Source of the DNA: an uncultured Chlorobiaceae bacterium
Lineage (GTDB): Bacteria > Bacteroidota > Chlorobiia > Chlorobiales > Chlorobiaceae
Assembly: GCA_903994455.1 (NCBI GenBank)
Contig: CAJEXI010000012.1
Span: forward strand, 21,020 to 85,019
DNA length: 64,000 bases
Direction of reading: 5' to 3'
The notes beneath the pieces are model-generated. The model was not told the DNA's origin, searched no databases, and worked only from the letters and a program-made list of their open reading frames with translations. The position numbers were made by a program, and so were the translations under genes. Positions 18,225-27,405 of this stretch are shown in pieces (position 1 is the first letter of the stretch; each line of letters starts with the position of its first letter).

Positions 18225-18608
18225 TTACCAAACTCTTTGTATTTTATATTTATCAAAAATCTTATCAATAGATACAAGAGTATAATCTTCAACGATGGAT
18301 TGACATGCAATCATTCTGTCGAATGGGTCTCTATGAATAAAAGGAAGTTCTTTCAAGCAAATTAAATGTTCTTTCTTTACGTTTAAGATGCTGATATCCA
18401 GTTTTTCCACCTCCTCAAAAAACAATTCAAAGAGAATATCAAAAGCAATTTTTGATAACCTCAGTTTAATAGAAATTTCCCAAAAGCTTGCAATGCTTAC
18501 AAAAACATCATTGCTTGAATTTTCAATTGCTTTTCTTGCTTTTTCCGATAAGTCATCATGATTACTGAAAAACCAGAGCAATGCGTGGGTATCGATGAGT
18601 ATCTTCAT
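18225..18608 (-). CDS. VapC-type PIN-domain toxin (second pair)
   Basis: The 127-residue protein shows IDTHALLWF with Asp6, FWEISIK with Glu44, HRDPFDRMIACQS with Asp94 and Asp97, and a late VSIDKIFDKY. This is the PIN subgroup usually paired with Phd- or DUF2281-type antitoxins. It overlaps the antitoxin gene by four bases. All acidic residues expected for metal binding are present. Confidence 0.88.
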   Translation of the reverse strand: MKILIDTHALLWFFSNHDDLSEKARKAIENSSNDVFVSIASFWEISIKLRLSKIAFDILFELFFEEVEKLDISILNVKKEHLICLKELPFIHRDPFDRMIACQSIVEDYTLVSIDKIFDKYKIQRVW

Positions 18609-18826
18609 TCCATATATTCCCTGAAGTCATCAAGTGGCTCATCAAAATCATCTTTGATATGTATTTTCCCTTTCAGAGTTCCAACTTTTCTGGAAAATCT
18701 TTCTTTTACCGCCGTATTATTGATGATGATAATTTCAAACGAATCCTCATTATAAGGAATATCTTCATCCAGAATAATGCTTCTCGGTGACTGCAATCGA
18801 CCTTTTGTAATAATTGCGTGCTGCAT
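18605..18826 (-). CDS. Antitoxin of the second VapBC-type pair
   Basis: The 73-residue protein precedes the PIN toxin with an ATGA overlap. Its N-terminal part (AIITKGRLQSPRSIIL) looks like a beta-strand DNA-binding region and its C-terminus (KDDFDEPLDDFREYME) is acidic with the DEPLDDFxEY pattern common in DUF2281-type antitoxins. Assignment rests on that tail and the gene pairing. Confidence 0.75.
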   Translation of the reverse strand: MQHAIITKGRLQSPRSIILDEDIPYNEDSFEIIIINNTAVKERFSRKVGTLKGKIHIKDDFDEPLDDFREYME

Positions 18827-18878
18827 TTAATCTCCTATGCTAATTCTTTCCAATACATTTTTTTCATGCTGGATACTC

Positions 18879-19025
18879 TCACTCTATCTCTCTTCGCTCT
18901 CTCTTCACTCTGCTACAGAAACTCTTTCTATCAAAATCGTTTAGACTGATCTGGACAGCATCTATTGCGGCGCACTGAATAATCGTTTCGTGTATATGAT
19001 CCCATCCTTCTTCGCGTGTTGACAT
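18879..19025 (-). CDS. Short unrecognised reading frame
   Basis: A 48-codon frame (starting MSTREEGWDHIHETIIQ) has a possible ribosome site GGACGAAG directly before its ATG. No family is recognised, and it could be a fragment. It lies upstream of the antitoxin gene at 18605-18826 on the same strand, about 50 bases away. Confidence 0.25.
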   Translation of the reverse strand: MSTREEGWDHIHETIIQCAAIDAVQISLNDFDRKSFCSRVKRERREIE

Positions 19026-19154
19026 CTTCGTCCAATGGTGTTCCTAAAAAAATACCCTTAGCTATATACATTCGGCAGGTATATCGGGAGCCTTACGGTC
19101 TAAAGCGCCATGCCAAGAGTACACCGCTCCGAACCAACTCTTCCTTTGCTATTA

Positions 19155-19218
19155 CAGCGTAACATGATGATAGCGAAATAATACCAACACATCAAAAAAA
19201 CTGATAAATACATCAGGA
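19155..19218 (+). repeat. Imperfect dispersed repeat, copy A
   Basis: The stretch from AGCGTAAC through AACACATCAAAAAAA to ATACATCAGG matches 24430-24496 in the same orientation with small gaps and substitutions. The best-conserved core is CAACACATCAAAAAAA followed by ATACATCAGG. Confidence 0.6.
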
Positions 19219-19377
19219 TGTCATGTATAAATCTTGAAAGGATTAAAAACCTGGGTATTACGGGGATACTGGTGATCGTGCCAAAAGAGTCGGAATCATC
19301 AACTATCTCCATTACTTCCTGAATTTTGATGTCTAACGTTGCGGTAGGAATGCCAGTTACCTGACACCCCCCGCACA

Positions 19378-19410
19378 GATCCGTACGTGCGGAACTACCG
19401 CATACGGCTC
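19378..19410 (-). ncRNA. Group II intron domain V
   Basis: The 33-base segment starts GAGCCGTATGCGG and ends CCGCACGTACGGATC, pairing into a long hairpin with a TAGT loop and an internal bulge. The catalytic triad AGC is present near the 5' end. This is the most conserved piece of a group II ribozyme. Confidence 0.7.
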
Positions 19411-20006
19411 CTGCCTCGAGTAATAGCGAATCGTACCTCCGGGAAATCATGGCATGTTCGGAGGTGCGGGAGGTAAGCATCTACGATGGGCGTAAATCGT
19501 TGCCAGTTCATGGCTGTTCCTTTCTGACTTCGTCGTCTCAAGCTCCAGTACCACGCTTTCGCCACTAAGCTTCTTAAATTTTTCAGTGCCTTGATGTTTC
19601 CCGGTACTCCATAGTATTGCCCTTAGCCTTGCACGACACTTTTCAGCCAGTCTCCTGTCTGTTTTATGGGCGCGTGCATTCGCTTTCTCAGGGCATCTTT
19701 GGTTTCCCGTATTGTTTGGCGTTGACTTTTGCTTTTCGTCTTCCGTCTCAGAAAGAAGCCTCCTTTCCGGTTCTTGCTGCATAGGTGTGTAAACCTAAGA
19801 AAATCAAAACCCTCGGGTTTGCCCTCTCCCCGTTTCTTCCGGTTTGCTGCGGCATACCGCCCAAACTCTTTCAAACTGGTTTTCTCAGGGTGCAGTGTCA
19901 ATCCGACACTCGACAACTGTTCTTTCAGGGCTGCGTGATATCGTTCAGCTTCTGCCTTGTATTGAAATCCCATCACAAGGTCGTCGGCGTATCTATCCAT
20001 GAACAA
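19395..20006 (-). pseudogene. Group II intron reverse transcriptase/maturase, C-terminal fragment
   Basis: The fragment begins at the RT active-site box RYADDLVMGFQ and continues through the thumb and maturase X domain. It stops at 19623-19625 after WLKSVVQG and resumes in a shifted frame with QYYGVPGNIKALKNLRSLV and then FTPIVDAYLPHLR, ending RGRSRMR at 19395. The fingers and palm N-terminal half is absent, cut off at the IS110 element. So it is both truncated and frameshifted and cannot encode an active enzyme. Confidence 0.85.
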
Positions 20007-20024
20007 ATATAGTAATACACCTTT

Positions 20025-21353
20025 TTACACTTTTACAGGTATAGGAGAAACGGTTTGACCAAGCTCTTTGGCTAACCTGCGAAGGCTTCTTTTCTTGCCC
20101 TCGAGGCACTTGGCTTCATAAGCAGCCAGACCTTCCTCGACAAACTCCGTCCCTTTGACCATGACTCGCCAAAACAATGCCGCAAGCTTGCGAGCCAAAG
20201 CAATATTGGCAATCAATCCCCCACGTCGTGCCGCCACACGACGGTAAAAGCCGCCCAACGCTATATCTTTGCTACGAGCCAGCGAGCGGGCCATGATGCA
20301 AAAATACCTGCCGACCTAGCTGCGACTGCGTTTGACGTTGCTCTTGCGCTTGCCGCTTTGGCTTGTTCCGGGAGCCAGACCCAACCAAGCCGTGAAATGC
20401 TTTTCTGTGGGCCATTTGCTCAGGTCAGTTCCCACCTCACTGATGATCTGCAGGACGCTGTAGTCGGTGTGTGCGGGCAGTATCGACAGATCCTTGCCCT
20501 GACACAGATCAATGAGCATACTGTGAAGGCCAGAGATTTGAGGCGCATTGGGGCTGGGGCGTTTGCCAGGCTTTGCTTTTGGTTTTTCGCCAATGCCATC
20601 ACCCTGCTCATTAAACGTGATCTCTTCCAGGAGCAACTCTATTTGCTGATCACATTCGGCGATCTGGCGCTGATAGTGTTCCCAGCTCTGTAGGGCTTGC
20701 CTGAGCGCAAACAGGTGCTCCGGCTCCCAGGTACCGCGAAGTGCTTCAATGACATCTTTCGCCTTTTTGTTTCGAATCGTCGAGTGGCACAACTCCAGCA
20801 GTTTTGCCGGATCACGTTCTCCGTCCAGAATGGCATGTATTATGGCAAGGCCGCTGGATCCCATCAGTGAGCTGATGACGTTGTGCAGCTTGATGTTCAT
20901 GCGCTCAAGCCCCTTTTGCATGTGCTGTACATTGCTGGCAGCAGAACTGATGTGATCTGTCCGCAAGCGCTGGTAATCCTGAAGCTTTCGAATATGCGCT
21001 GGAGGCACGAACCCTGGCTTCAGCAGGCCGTGCGCATGCAGGGTGGCACCCCATTGACAGTCCTTCATGTCAGTCTTGCGCCCGGGCAGGTTGCGTGTTT
21101 GCCGGCCGTTGACCATCACCACCTCAAGCCCAGCCGCTTCGAGCACACCATAGAGCGGCAGCCAGTAGACCCCGGTAGCTTCCATTGCTATGGAGTGGAC
21201 ACCTTCTCCCAGCAGCCAATCGCGCAATTCGTCCAACTGGCTGGTAAACGTCCCAAAAACCTTTGGCTGGCCTCCAGCGATGGAAACATGCATGTGCTCG
21301 CTGCCAACGTCACAGAAGGCTGCACGCGAATCGAGAACCGGTAACTCCTTCAT
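20025..21353 (-). pseudogene. IS110-family transposase interrupted by one in-frame amber codon
   Basis: The DEDD RuvC-like N-terminal domain is clear: Asp in AFCDVGSEH, Glu in IAMEATGVYW, and NGRQTRNLPGRKTDMKD. The C-terminal Transposase_20 part has LQIISEVGTDLSKWPTEKHF, GLAPGTSQSGKRKSN and ARSLARSKDIALGGFYRR. A TAG at 20316-20318 interrupts the frame, which otherwise stays open to 20025 with no shift. A CAG to TAG change is the simplest cause. The start ATG at 21353 follows AAGGGGA. The serine nucleophile region lies just before the stop, so the fragment probably lacks full activity unless the amber codon is suppressed. Confidence 0.85.
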
Positions 21354-22092
21354 CACTAATCCCCTTTTGGATTTGCAAATTTCAAAAGACAATTGAATTC
21401 ACCTGCAAGCCCGGCAACGCTTAGGGCATTGTAAATCTTTCCAGCGGGATGCGAATTTCGCTCACCAAAATGTGCGCAGGAACGTGGCCAGAACCATTCT
21501 CACGACCGGGCTATTGGCTCCAGAGTAAAGAGCGGCCATACTGCTTGCCGTAAATTCATCACCGCAATTTACCGCTTTTTTGTTCAAGGTCCGTGTGCGG
21601 TAACCGGTAGGCTACGGATGGCTCACGACGAGAGCTTTTAACCAACGCCACTTACGGTGGTTTCCACCCCGCTCCTGCAAGCCGAGTGAGAGGAGTCGAC
21701 CATCATCTTTTTCACTCCAACTACAGTACACATCGCCCATTTTAGGCAAAAAGCTACTCTACGCCGACTGAATTACATTGCGGATTAAAGAAATATTTCA
21801 TACTATTTCAATGCAGAAGGGCAGCATCAGTAATTGGGTACAGTACACCCGATGAAGTTTACCGGACAGCCAGTGGAGGCGGTGTTTAGAGCGTTGATAA
21901 TTAAACATACATACATACGAGTTAAAGGCAAAAGAGTGACGGTGCCTTTCCGCTGCATGAACAGGTCAGGTTACTTAAAATTAACTACTTTTTTTTGCTC
22001 CAGGACAGGGCCTACTTTATTCTTGCGTTACACAGGTACTTCTATACAATGTTGATTCATTTAGGTAACCAGTCTATTTGAAGGAGGAATAA
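21354..22092. other. Non-coding stretch between IS110 and the KaiC-like gene
   Basis: No gene is supported. The first 150-200 bases upstream of the transposase start should contain the IS110 non-coding end, where bridge RNA is encoded in this family; I cannot place its boundary. From about 21560 to 21710, minus-strand text such as AGCGTTGGTTAAAAGC-like sequence and paired GC-rich segments looks structured and may be 5' intron RNA, but this is unproven. A 73-codon frame at 21834 has no support. AAGGAGG at 22081-22087 serves the next gene. Confidence 0.4.
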
Positions 22093-24117
22093 ATGTTGAA
22101 AACCGATGAGCTTGCAAAAATCAAAAGCGGCATATCCCAAGCATATTGGTGTGATACGAGCGATACTATTGCTACGTTTCAAGCTGCAGAACTCGCGTTT
22201 GATACGCTCAACAAGCAACACATCTCATGGTTTGATAAACTATTTGAAGGGGGGATTTCTCTGCCGAAAAGCAATAGTAACATTCTTCACCCAATAACCA
22301 TGTTGGTCTCCGGTCCGCCTGGATGTGGCAAGACAACCTTAATATCAGAGTTGTGTTACCGATTGGCGGTCAACGAACAGAAGAATGAAAAAGCACTTTC
22401 CACACTCTACATCTCAACAGATGCTGAAACAGACCGTATGATTGGTAATGCCGTCGATCTTGGTTGGGATAAGGCGAGAGATTTTTTTATCCCGTTTAAT
22501 CCCAATGATAATCACCCAAAATTGAGAGAAGGATTACAATCCATGGTCGGTGTGTGGGGGCGAGAGAAGTTCCTGAAAACGATTGAGGATCAGGATATAC
22601 TCTCGTCAATGATAGAAGCTGCGGTGACATCATTAGATAATTGGCTGTTAAAAGCGAACGCTCCAGAAAATATTTTTAAGAAATTCCTTACAAAACAATC
22701 AGGAAAGGCAATTGTCGTTGATGTAAAAAAATATATCCCCGACATTTTGGTGGTGGACAGTTTGAACATCTTGAATCCAGAAGGACAAATGAAATTTTTC
22801 CAATCATTTGTCAAAGCTTGCAAGGCAACCAAGCTTGTCATTTTTGTATTGAATACCGGCATAGAAAATCAAGAACATAAACTGTGGGAATATTTTAGTG
22901 ATATTGTGCTCCAATTGGAACACCAATATGTTCACGACTATTATGTTCGTACTATAGAGGTGGTGAAAGCACGTTATCAGTCTCACTGGTGGGGAAAACA
23001 TCAACTTAAAATCTACGCCAACCCAAAGTCTTTCGTCATACCAAAAGAAACAGATGCTGCTCGCGTTGATGAATACAATACAATGATGAAACGTTCCCAT
23101 CCATACCGGACAACAGGCGGCGTTTTCATTTTTCCCTCCATCCATTCTTACCTTTCAGTTTATAAGCGAAAGACATTATTGGAATCGCAAGCTCGCTCAG
23201 AAGCGCCAGCCCGCGATCGTACCTATCCTGAGAAATTGAATGATATTTTCCAAATTCCAAAAGGCCGCTGTACAGCGTTTATTGGTGAGCGAGGTGGACA
23301 TAAAAGCCACCTTGGATACTTGCACCTGCTTAACCGCCTAATCAATCATACAGGTGAAAGCTGCCTGATCGTGTCGTTACGTGAAGATGAGGTAACAACA
23401 AAAAAGACATTGCAAAATATTGCCAAACAGGAATTCAATTGCGACCATGACAAGTTGAAACATTTTGAAAAAGATAATCATTTTGAAGTTCTCTATTTTC
23501 CCCCAGGATATATCACTCCAGAAGAGTTTTTCCATCGCATGTTTATAAGTGTTCACCGTCTTAAAAAACAAAATAGTCCTTTGACTGTGATGTTTAATAG
23601 TCTGGATCAAATTTCGGCACGCTTTCCTTTGTGCGCCAAACAGGAGATATTTATCCCTGGAATTATCCAGACTCTCTCCGGAGAGGGTGTAACCAGTATT
23701 TGTGTAGCGGTAGACGAGCCCGGCCAGCCTGTGCAACAATATGGGCTGTTACCAATGGCTGACTTGATCGTGTCGTTTTCGATGTGCCAATTTGATGCAC
23801 AAGATTATTATTGTCATGTGGGCAAGGGATTGCAAAACGATTTAGAGTCTAACAAAGACGCGCAACACAAATTCAAAGATCTCCAAGAATACACAAACAA
23901 CAATTCGGTTCCTTACCGTGAAGCGGTTGTATTGCAAGTTATCAGGTTCTCAGGTGGAGAACGGGCGGGTAAGCAAGGCATATTAGAACTTGTTAGTGAA
24001 CCCGAATTGGGCCGATTTCCATATTCAAAGGCCGGGCTACATTTCACGCCGCTTAGCGAAGACCTAAAACGGAAGTTCCGGAAAATAATTAAGCAAGAAA
24101 TTTCTATAACCTATTAG
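22093..24117 (+). CDS. Two-lobed KaiC/RecA-like ATPase
   Basis: The 674-residue protein has two RecA-superfamily lobes. Lobe 1 (about 35-340) has a Walker A GPPGCGKTT and a Walker B PDILVVDSLN, both intact. Lobe 2 (about 370-660) has GERGGHKSHL, a degenerate P-loop, and VMFNSLDQI where a Walker B aspartate would be expected. The double lobe recalls KaiC, but no kaiA or kaiB is present, so a clock role is not implied. A very strong ribosome site (AAGGAGG, five-base spacing) precedes the ATG. It lies alone next to an IS and between two copies of a dispersed repeat. Role unknown. Confidence 0.72.
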   Translation: MLKTDELAKIKSGISQAYWCDTSDTIATFQAAELAFDTLNKQHISWFDKLFEGGISLPKSNSNILHPITMLVSGPPGCGKTTLISELCYRLAVNEQKNEKALSTLYISTDAETDRMIGNAVDLGWDKARDFFIPFNPNDNHPKLREGLQSMVGVWGREKFLKTIEDQDILSSMIEAAVTSLDNWLLKANAPENIFKKFLTKQSGKAIVVDVKKYIPDILVVDSLNILNPEGQMKFFQSFVKACKATKLVIFVLNTGIENQEHKLWEYFSDIVLQLEHQYVHDYYVRTIEVVKARYQSHWWGKHQLKIYANPKSFVIPKETDAARVDEYNTMMKRSHPYRTTGGVFIFPSIHSYLSVYKRKTLLESQARSEAPARDRTYPEKLNDIFQIPKGRCTAFIGERGGHKSHLGYLHLLNRLINHTGESCLIVSLREDEVTTKKTLQNIAKQEFNCDHDKLKHFEKDNHFEVLYFPPGYITPEEFFHRMFISVHRLKKQNSPLTVMFNSLDQISARFPLCAKQEIFIPGIIQTLSGEGVTSICVAVDEPGQPVQQYGLLPMADLIVSFSMCQFDAQDYYCHVGKGLQNDLESNKDAQHKFKDLQEYTNNNSVPYREAVVLQVIRFSGGERAGKQGILELVSEPELGRFPYSKAGLHFTPLSEDLKRKFRKIIKQEISITY

Positions 24118-24545
24118 CGATAGATTAGTTCCCGGATTAGCGTTTAATTATTTTGACTACTTCGGATATGCACAAATAAGTTTCTGCATTTTTCGAATTA
24201 GGTAGATCTCCTATAAAGTGCTATAATGGAGAATACAACGAAAAACATTTTGTACAACCAAGAGATATTATTGTTTGGTGCTGTATTAGATAAATTTACC
24301 GTTTATCTTGACAACATTTCATTTTGATTATCTCATTACACAAATTGAAACCATTCTTTGAAAAATGATTTATTGATTTTCTACGGAAAAAAACAGCCGT
24401 TGATATTTACCATACAACGATACAAAGAGAGCGTAATAATGTGACCGCAAAACAATCCCGACACAACACATCAAAAAAATCGACAATACATCAGGGTAAC
24501 CACCGTTCCTGTGAATTATTAAGATTATCTTTGCCTGACGCAGGG
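24118..24545. other. Intergenic stretch
   Basis: No gene is seen. It separates two convergent genes and contains copy B of the dispersed repeat at its right end. The sequence is AT-rich with no clear terminator. Confidence 0.5.
24430..24496 (+). repeat. Imperfect dispersed repeat, copy B
   Basis: This copy reads AGCGTAATAATG, then CACAACACATCAAAAAAA and ATACATCAGG, matching 19155-19218 in the same orientation. The two copies bracket the intron remnant, the IS110 gene and the KaiC-like gene. Confidence 0.6.
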
Positions 24546-24965
24546 TTACATTTCAAAAAACGGGTCGTTTTCAATTGATTCCAAACACTCTTCAATCGAT
24601 AAGTCTTGATAAACTTCTACCCACTGGCCAGTATAGCGCATGAATGCCAAATTGAACTGATTGGCCCGGATATATTTCAGCCGGGCAAACCTGGCTTCAA
24701 AGAAAGGGACAAGAGCGTTAGGGCTTGGGACATTATATTTTGCACAAAAGTAAAAATAGTGTCGATACCACTTTGTATAAATATCGACAATGTAATTGCG
24801 CTGAAATTCATCAGGAGCGGGCGGAGGTTGAATGTGTTTTGGTTTCAAAACCTTCTCGACAAATTCGTCAGCCTTTTGCTGTACCATTACTTTTGTATTC
24901 GTTGACACTTTTGGAGCGGGGAGATGACCCGGACTATAAACCCACATTTTTCGATTTGTTGCCAT
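24546..24965 (-). CDS. Conserved hypothetical protein
   Basis: The ATG at 24965 gives 139 residues; 17 further upstream codons are open but look unlike the rest. The sequence is rich in aromatic and basic residues: MATNRKMWVYSP at the start, KVLKPKHIQPPP, IVDIYTKWYRHYFYFCAKY in the middle, and NLAFMRYTGQWVEVY with an acidic tail. No signal or membrane segment is present. I have no family name for it and infer no function. It is convergent with the KaiC-like gene. Confidence 0.65.
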   Translation of the reverse strand: MATNRKMWVYSPGHLPAPKVSTNTKVMVQQKADEFVEKVLKPKHIQPPPAPDEFQRNYIVDIYTKWYRHYFYFCAKYNVPSPNALVPFFEARFARLKYIRANQFNLAFMRYTGQWVEVYQDLSIEECLESIENDPFFEM

Positions 24966-25156
24966 AATACCTACAGTTATGTTAGGAAAGAACCAGCCAA
25001 AAGGCGTGACACTCACCGATCAGCGGAAGCAGTGCCCTGCTTTTATAGTGAGAGCTATCAACATCACGATCATAATGCACCCGATTTTCTAAAAAAGCAG
25101 ACACAATTTAAAGTTAATTAATATCTTCAAGACACCGAAACCCTTTTCTTGCCACT

Positions 25157-25333
25157 ATGAGCGCACTTCTGTTGATCAACATTACAGGCCCCGAAAAACC
25201 TGACCTTGCCACAAATATAGCACCATTCCTTGCCAGCTACAAAGTGCAGATGCCTGGAAATCCAGCCGATCTCTACGCTTTGGCTGATTTCTTCGTTATC
25301 CACCCCGAGAATCAGGTTGCCACCATATTATAA
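25157..25333 (+). pseudogene. ACT-domain fragment resembling the SerB N-terminus
   Basis: The 58-codon frame starts LLLINITGPEKPDLATNIA, the first strand and helix of the ACT domain seen at the N-terminus of phosphoserine phosphatase SerB in this group. It then loses similarity and stops at 25331-25333. The catalytic HAD domain is absent. A gene remnant is the best reading. Confidence 0.45.
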
Positions 25334-25391
25334 CATCATTACCTGAAACTTTAATCATCAAAAGGAACTGTCAAACCAGATCAACACAATA

Positions 25392-26084
25392 ATGCTCACA
25401 GCCAAGAACATCAGCAAGTCATACACCATTCCCGGCAAGCGCACCATATCGATCCTTCGCGGGGTCGATATGGCGGTCGGTGAAGGTGAGATGGTGACTA
25501 TCATCGGCGCATCAGGAAGCGGCAAAACAACCTTGCTGAACCTGCTCGGCACCCTCGACACCCCCGACAGTGGCGAGATCATGTTCGACAAGGAGCTCTT
25601 ATTCAGGGATACAAAGTACACCCTCTCACAAAAGGCGCTTGCCAGGTTCAGGAATCAGAAAATTGGCTTTGTCTTTCAGTTCCACCACCTCCTCTCCGAC
25701 TTCACCGCCCTCGAAAATGTTGCGATGCCCGAATTCATCGCTACCAGCAAGCTGCCGCCAGCAAAAAAAAAGGCTGCCGAACTGCTTGCAAGCTTCGGTC
25801 TCTCGGAGCGATTCGACCACCTTCCATCGGAACTTTCAGGCGGCGAACAGCAACGGGTCGCCATTGCCCGCGCCCTGATGAATAATCCAAGACTGGTGCT
25901 TGCCGACGAACCAAGCGGTAACCTTGACAGCCAGAACAGCCGAATCCTTTATGAGCTGATGGCGAAGTTGAGCAAAGAAAGACGCACCTCCTTCATCATT
26001 GTCACCCATAACGAAGAGTACGCCGCGCTTGCCGATCGCTGCCTGCGTATGGCAGATGGGCATTTGCATCCATGCACTGTCTGA
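25392..26084 (+). CDS. lolD: ABC transporter ATP-binding protein, LolD type
   Basis: The 230-residue ATPase has Walker [10 protein letters not shown], the Q-loop region [19 protein letters not shown], signature LSGGEQQR, Walker [13 protein letters not shown] and the switch THN. The [16 protein letters not shown] stretch is typical of LolD, which powers release of outer-membrane lipoproteins from the inner membrane with LolC/LolE. No permease gene is adjacent, which is common in this group. MacB-type ATPases are the main alternative. Confidence 0.85.
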   Translation: MLTAKNISKSYTIPGKRTISILRGVDMAVGEGEMVTIIGASGSGKTTLLNLLGTLDTPDSGEIMFDKELLFRDTKYTLSQKALARFRNQKIGFVFQFHHLLSDFTALENVAMPEFIATSKLPPAKKKAAELLASFGLSERFDHLPSELSGGEQQRVAIARALMNNPRLVLADEPSGNLDSQNSRILYELMAKLSKERRTSFIIVTHNEEYAALADRCLRMADGHLHPCTV

Positions 26085-26105
26085 GGCAAGAAAACCATGA
26101 ACGCT

Positions 26106-27179
26106 TCATGCAAGAAGATGGATGCGGGAAAAGACATATTCGAGAGAGTCTTCGTTCAGAACAACCCTTGAAAAACCGGTTGTGCCAAGTTCCATGGGCC
26201 TGTTGTCCCTATCACTGGTGAACTTGCGGCTCTGCTTGCCGTTATACCAGTAGACAAGTCTGATTTTGTTTCCCTCGATTTCAAGGGCCGTAATACCGCG
26301 TTTTCCAATAGTGCAACCGGAGTTGAAAATACTTGGAATGGTGATATTATTGTACAGTCCGCTCCGGAGACCGATTTTCTTGCCCTGCTTGTAACAAGCA
26401 TCAAGCCCGGTTTTCAAGGAAGCAATTTTCTGCTTGATCATGGTTCGCTTTTCACTGTCTGCTGATGGATAAGCCCGACAGAGTTCCTCTATTCGATAGT
26501 TCAGAAAATCAACTTTTGAAAGTGATTCAAAGAGGGGGCGATGAGTGTGGCCAATGATCGAGACTATTTTTGTCTGGTTTGAAAACTCATAAATCGATTT
26601 TTCAATGGCAAACCTTCTGGGGCTGTTGTAGGCAATCGAAAAGTTCCTTATGCCGACAGGTTTTGCAATATATTTGATGAAAAAGATAACGGCACGACTG
26701 ACTATTGGGTAGGTTTCCCACAAAAGTTCCGATGCCTGATGGCCATGAAAGAGCAGCATGGTTTCGTGGCCGTAATGAAATTTCAGCGAATTGAGCATTG
26801 AAGAAGCAAGCTGATACCCTTTTTCGTCAAGCAAGGCTGCGTCATGGTTCCCGTAAGTTTTCCAGAAAAAGCCGTTTTTTTCAAACTTGAGAAAAAGGTT
26901 ATACAAGTCACCCCACTCACGTACAATGCTGTCGAGAGGAAACTTGAAAAGCTCCTCAATATCACCATTAAGAACAAGGCTATACTTTTCAGGGAGATAA
27001 TAACTCCCGAGCATGGTTTTAACCAGTTCAGCATTCCGCTTGAACTCGTCTCGCCTGCCGCCATTGCCCATATGAAGATCGCTGAGAATCAGAACCCTTG
27101 ATGATTGATCCAGACTAACCGACTTGGCTGTTTTCAGCAAGCGTTCAAGGTAGGGATGTTTTTTATTATGTGGCCTCAT
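26106..27179 (-). CDS. Calcineurin-like metallophosphoesterase
   Basis: The 357-residue protein has all five metallophosphoesterase motifs: ILSDLHMG, LNGDIEEL, YGNHDAAL, LFHGHQ and IGHTHRP. These bind two metal ions and hydrolyse phosphoesters. The order and spacing resemble UDP-2,3-diacylglucosamine diphosphatase (LpxH-like) enzymes, but the protein is about 100 residues longer, with an insertion around VSRAVIFFIKYIAKPVG that could touch the membrane. Convergent with lolD, 21 bases apart. Confidence 0.85.
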   Translation of the reverse strand: MRPHNKKHPYLERLLKTAKSVSLDQSSRVLILSDLHMGNGGRRDEFKRNAELVKTMLGSYYLPEKYSLVLNGDIEELFKFPLDSIVREWGDLYNLFLKFEKNGFFWKTYGNHDAALLDEKGYQLASSMLNSLKFHYGHETMLLFHGHQASELLWETYPIVSRAVIFFIKYIAKPVGIRNFSIAYNSPRRFAIEKSIYEFSNQTKIVSIIGHTHRPLFESLSKVDFLNYRIEELCRAYPSADSEKRTMIKQKIASLKTGLDACYKQGKKIGLRSGLYNNITIPSIFNSGCTIGKRGITALEIEGNKIRLVYWYNGKQSRKFTSDRDNRPMELGTTGFSRVVLNEDSLEYVFSRIHLLA

Positions 27180-27405
27180 AACATGGCAAAGGTGCGCTTC
27201 AAGCTTTTTTCAGATTATTTGCCGCTCTGGAACGGATCCGCCGGGTTGAGATATACTTAAAAAATGTTACCCACGCAAGATTCAGGTCGTTACAACTCTA
27301 CGACAGGAAGAACTCTCCTCTTGTTCGATGAGCCATTGAGGAAAACAAGAAAAAAATAGCGTTCTTGTGTTACAATTATGAATTCATTCACCATCCTCTA
27401 TCGCG

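Larger units (their letters stand above)
19338..20006 (-). mobile_element. Group IIC-type intron, 3' remnant
   Basis: Reading the minus strand, a reverse-transcriptase tail (20006-19395) leads into a domain V hairpin and a domain VI-like hairpin (TGTCAG-GTAA-CTGGCA, then CCTACC). The 5' part of the intron is missing at the IS110 junction near 20010. Just beyond the 3' end, the exon reads GCAACGTTAGAC; GTTAGAC (19331-19337 on the plus strand as GTCTAAC) is an exact attC R' box. Introns of the group IIC-attC type insert at such sites. The 3' splice position is approximate. Confidence 0.6.

Noticed and set aside
19395..20006. RT fragment as part of a retron serving the PtuA/PtuB-like genes
   Set aside because: The fragment has a maturase-type tail followed by a group II domain V hairpin and lies far from the ATPase-HNH genes on the opposite strand.
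21834..22055. 73-codon frame before the KaiC-like gene
   Set aside because: It starts with TTG, has no ribosome site and no recognisable pattern.
22093..24117. KaiC clock operon
   Set aside because: There is no kaiA, kaiB or output kinase, and the second lobe lacks clear catalytic residues.
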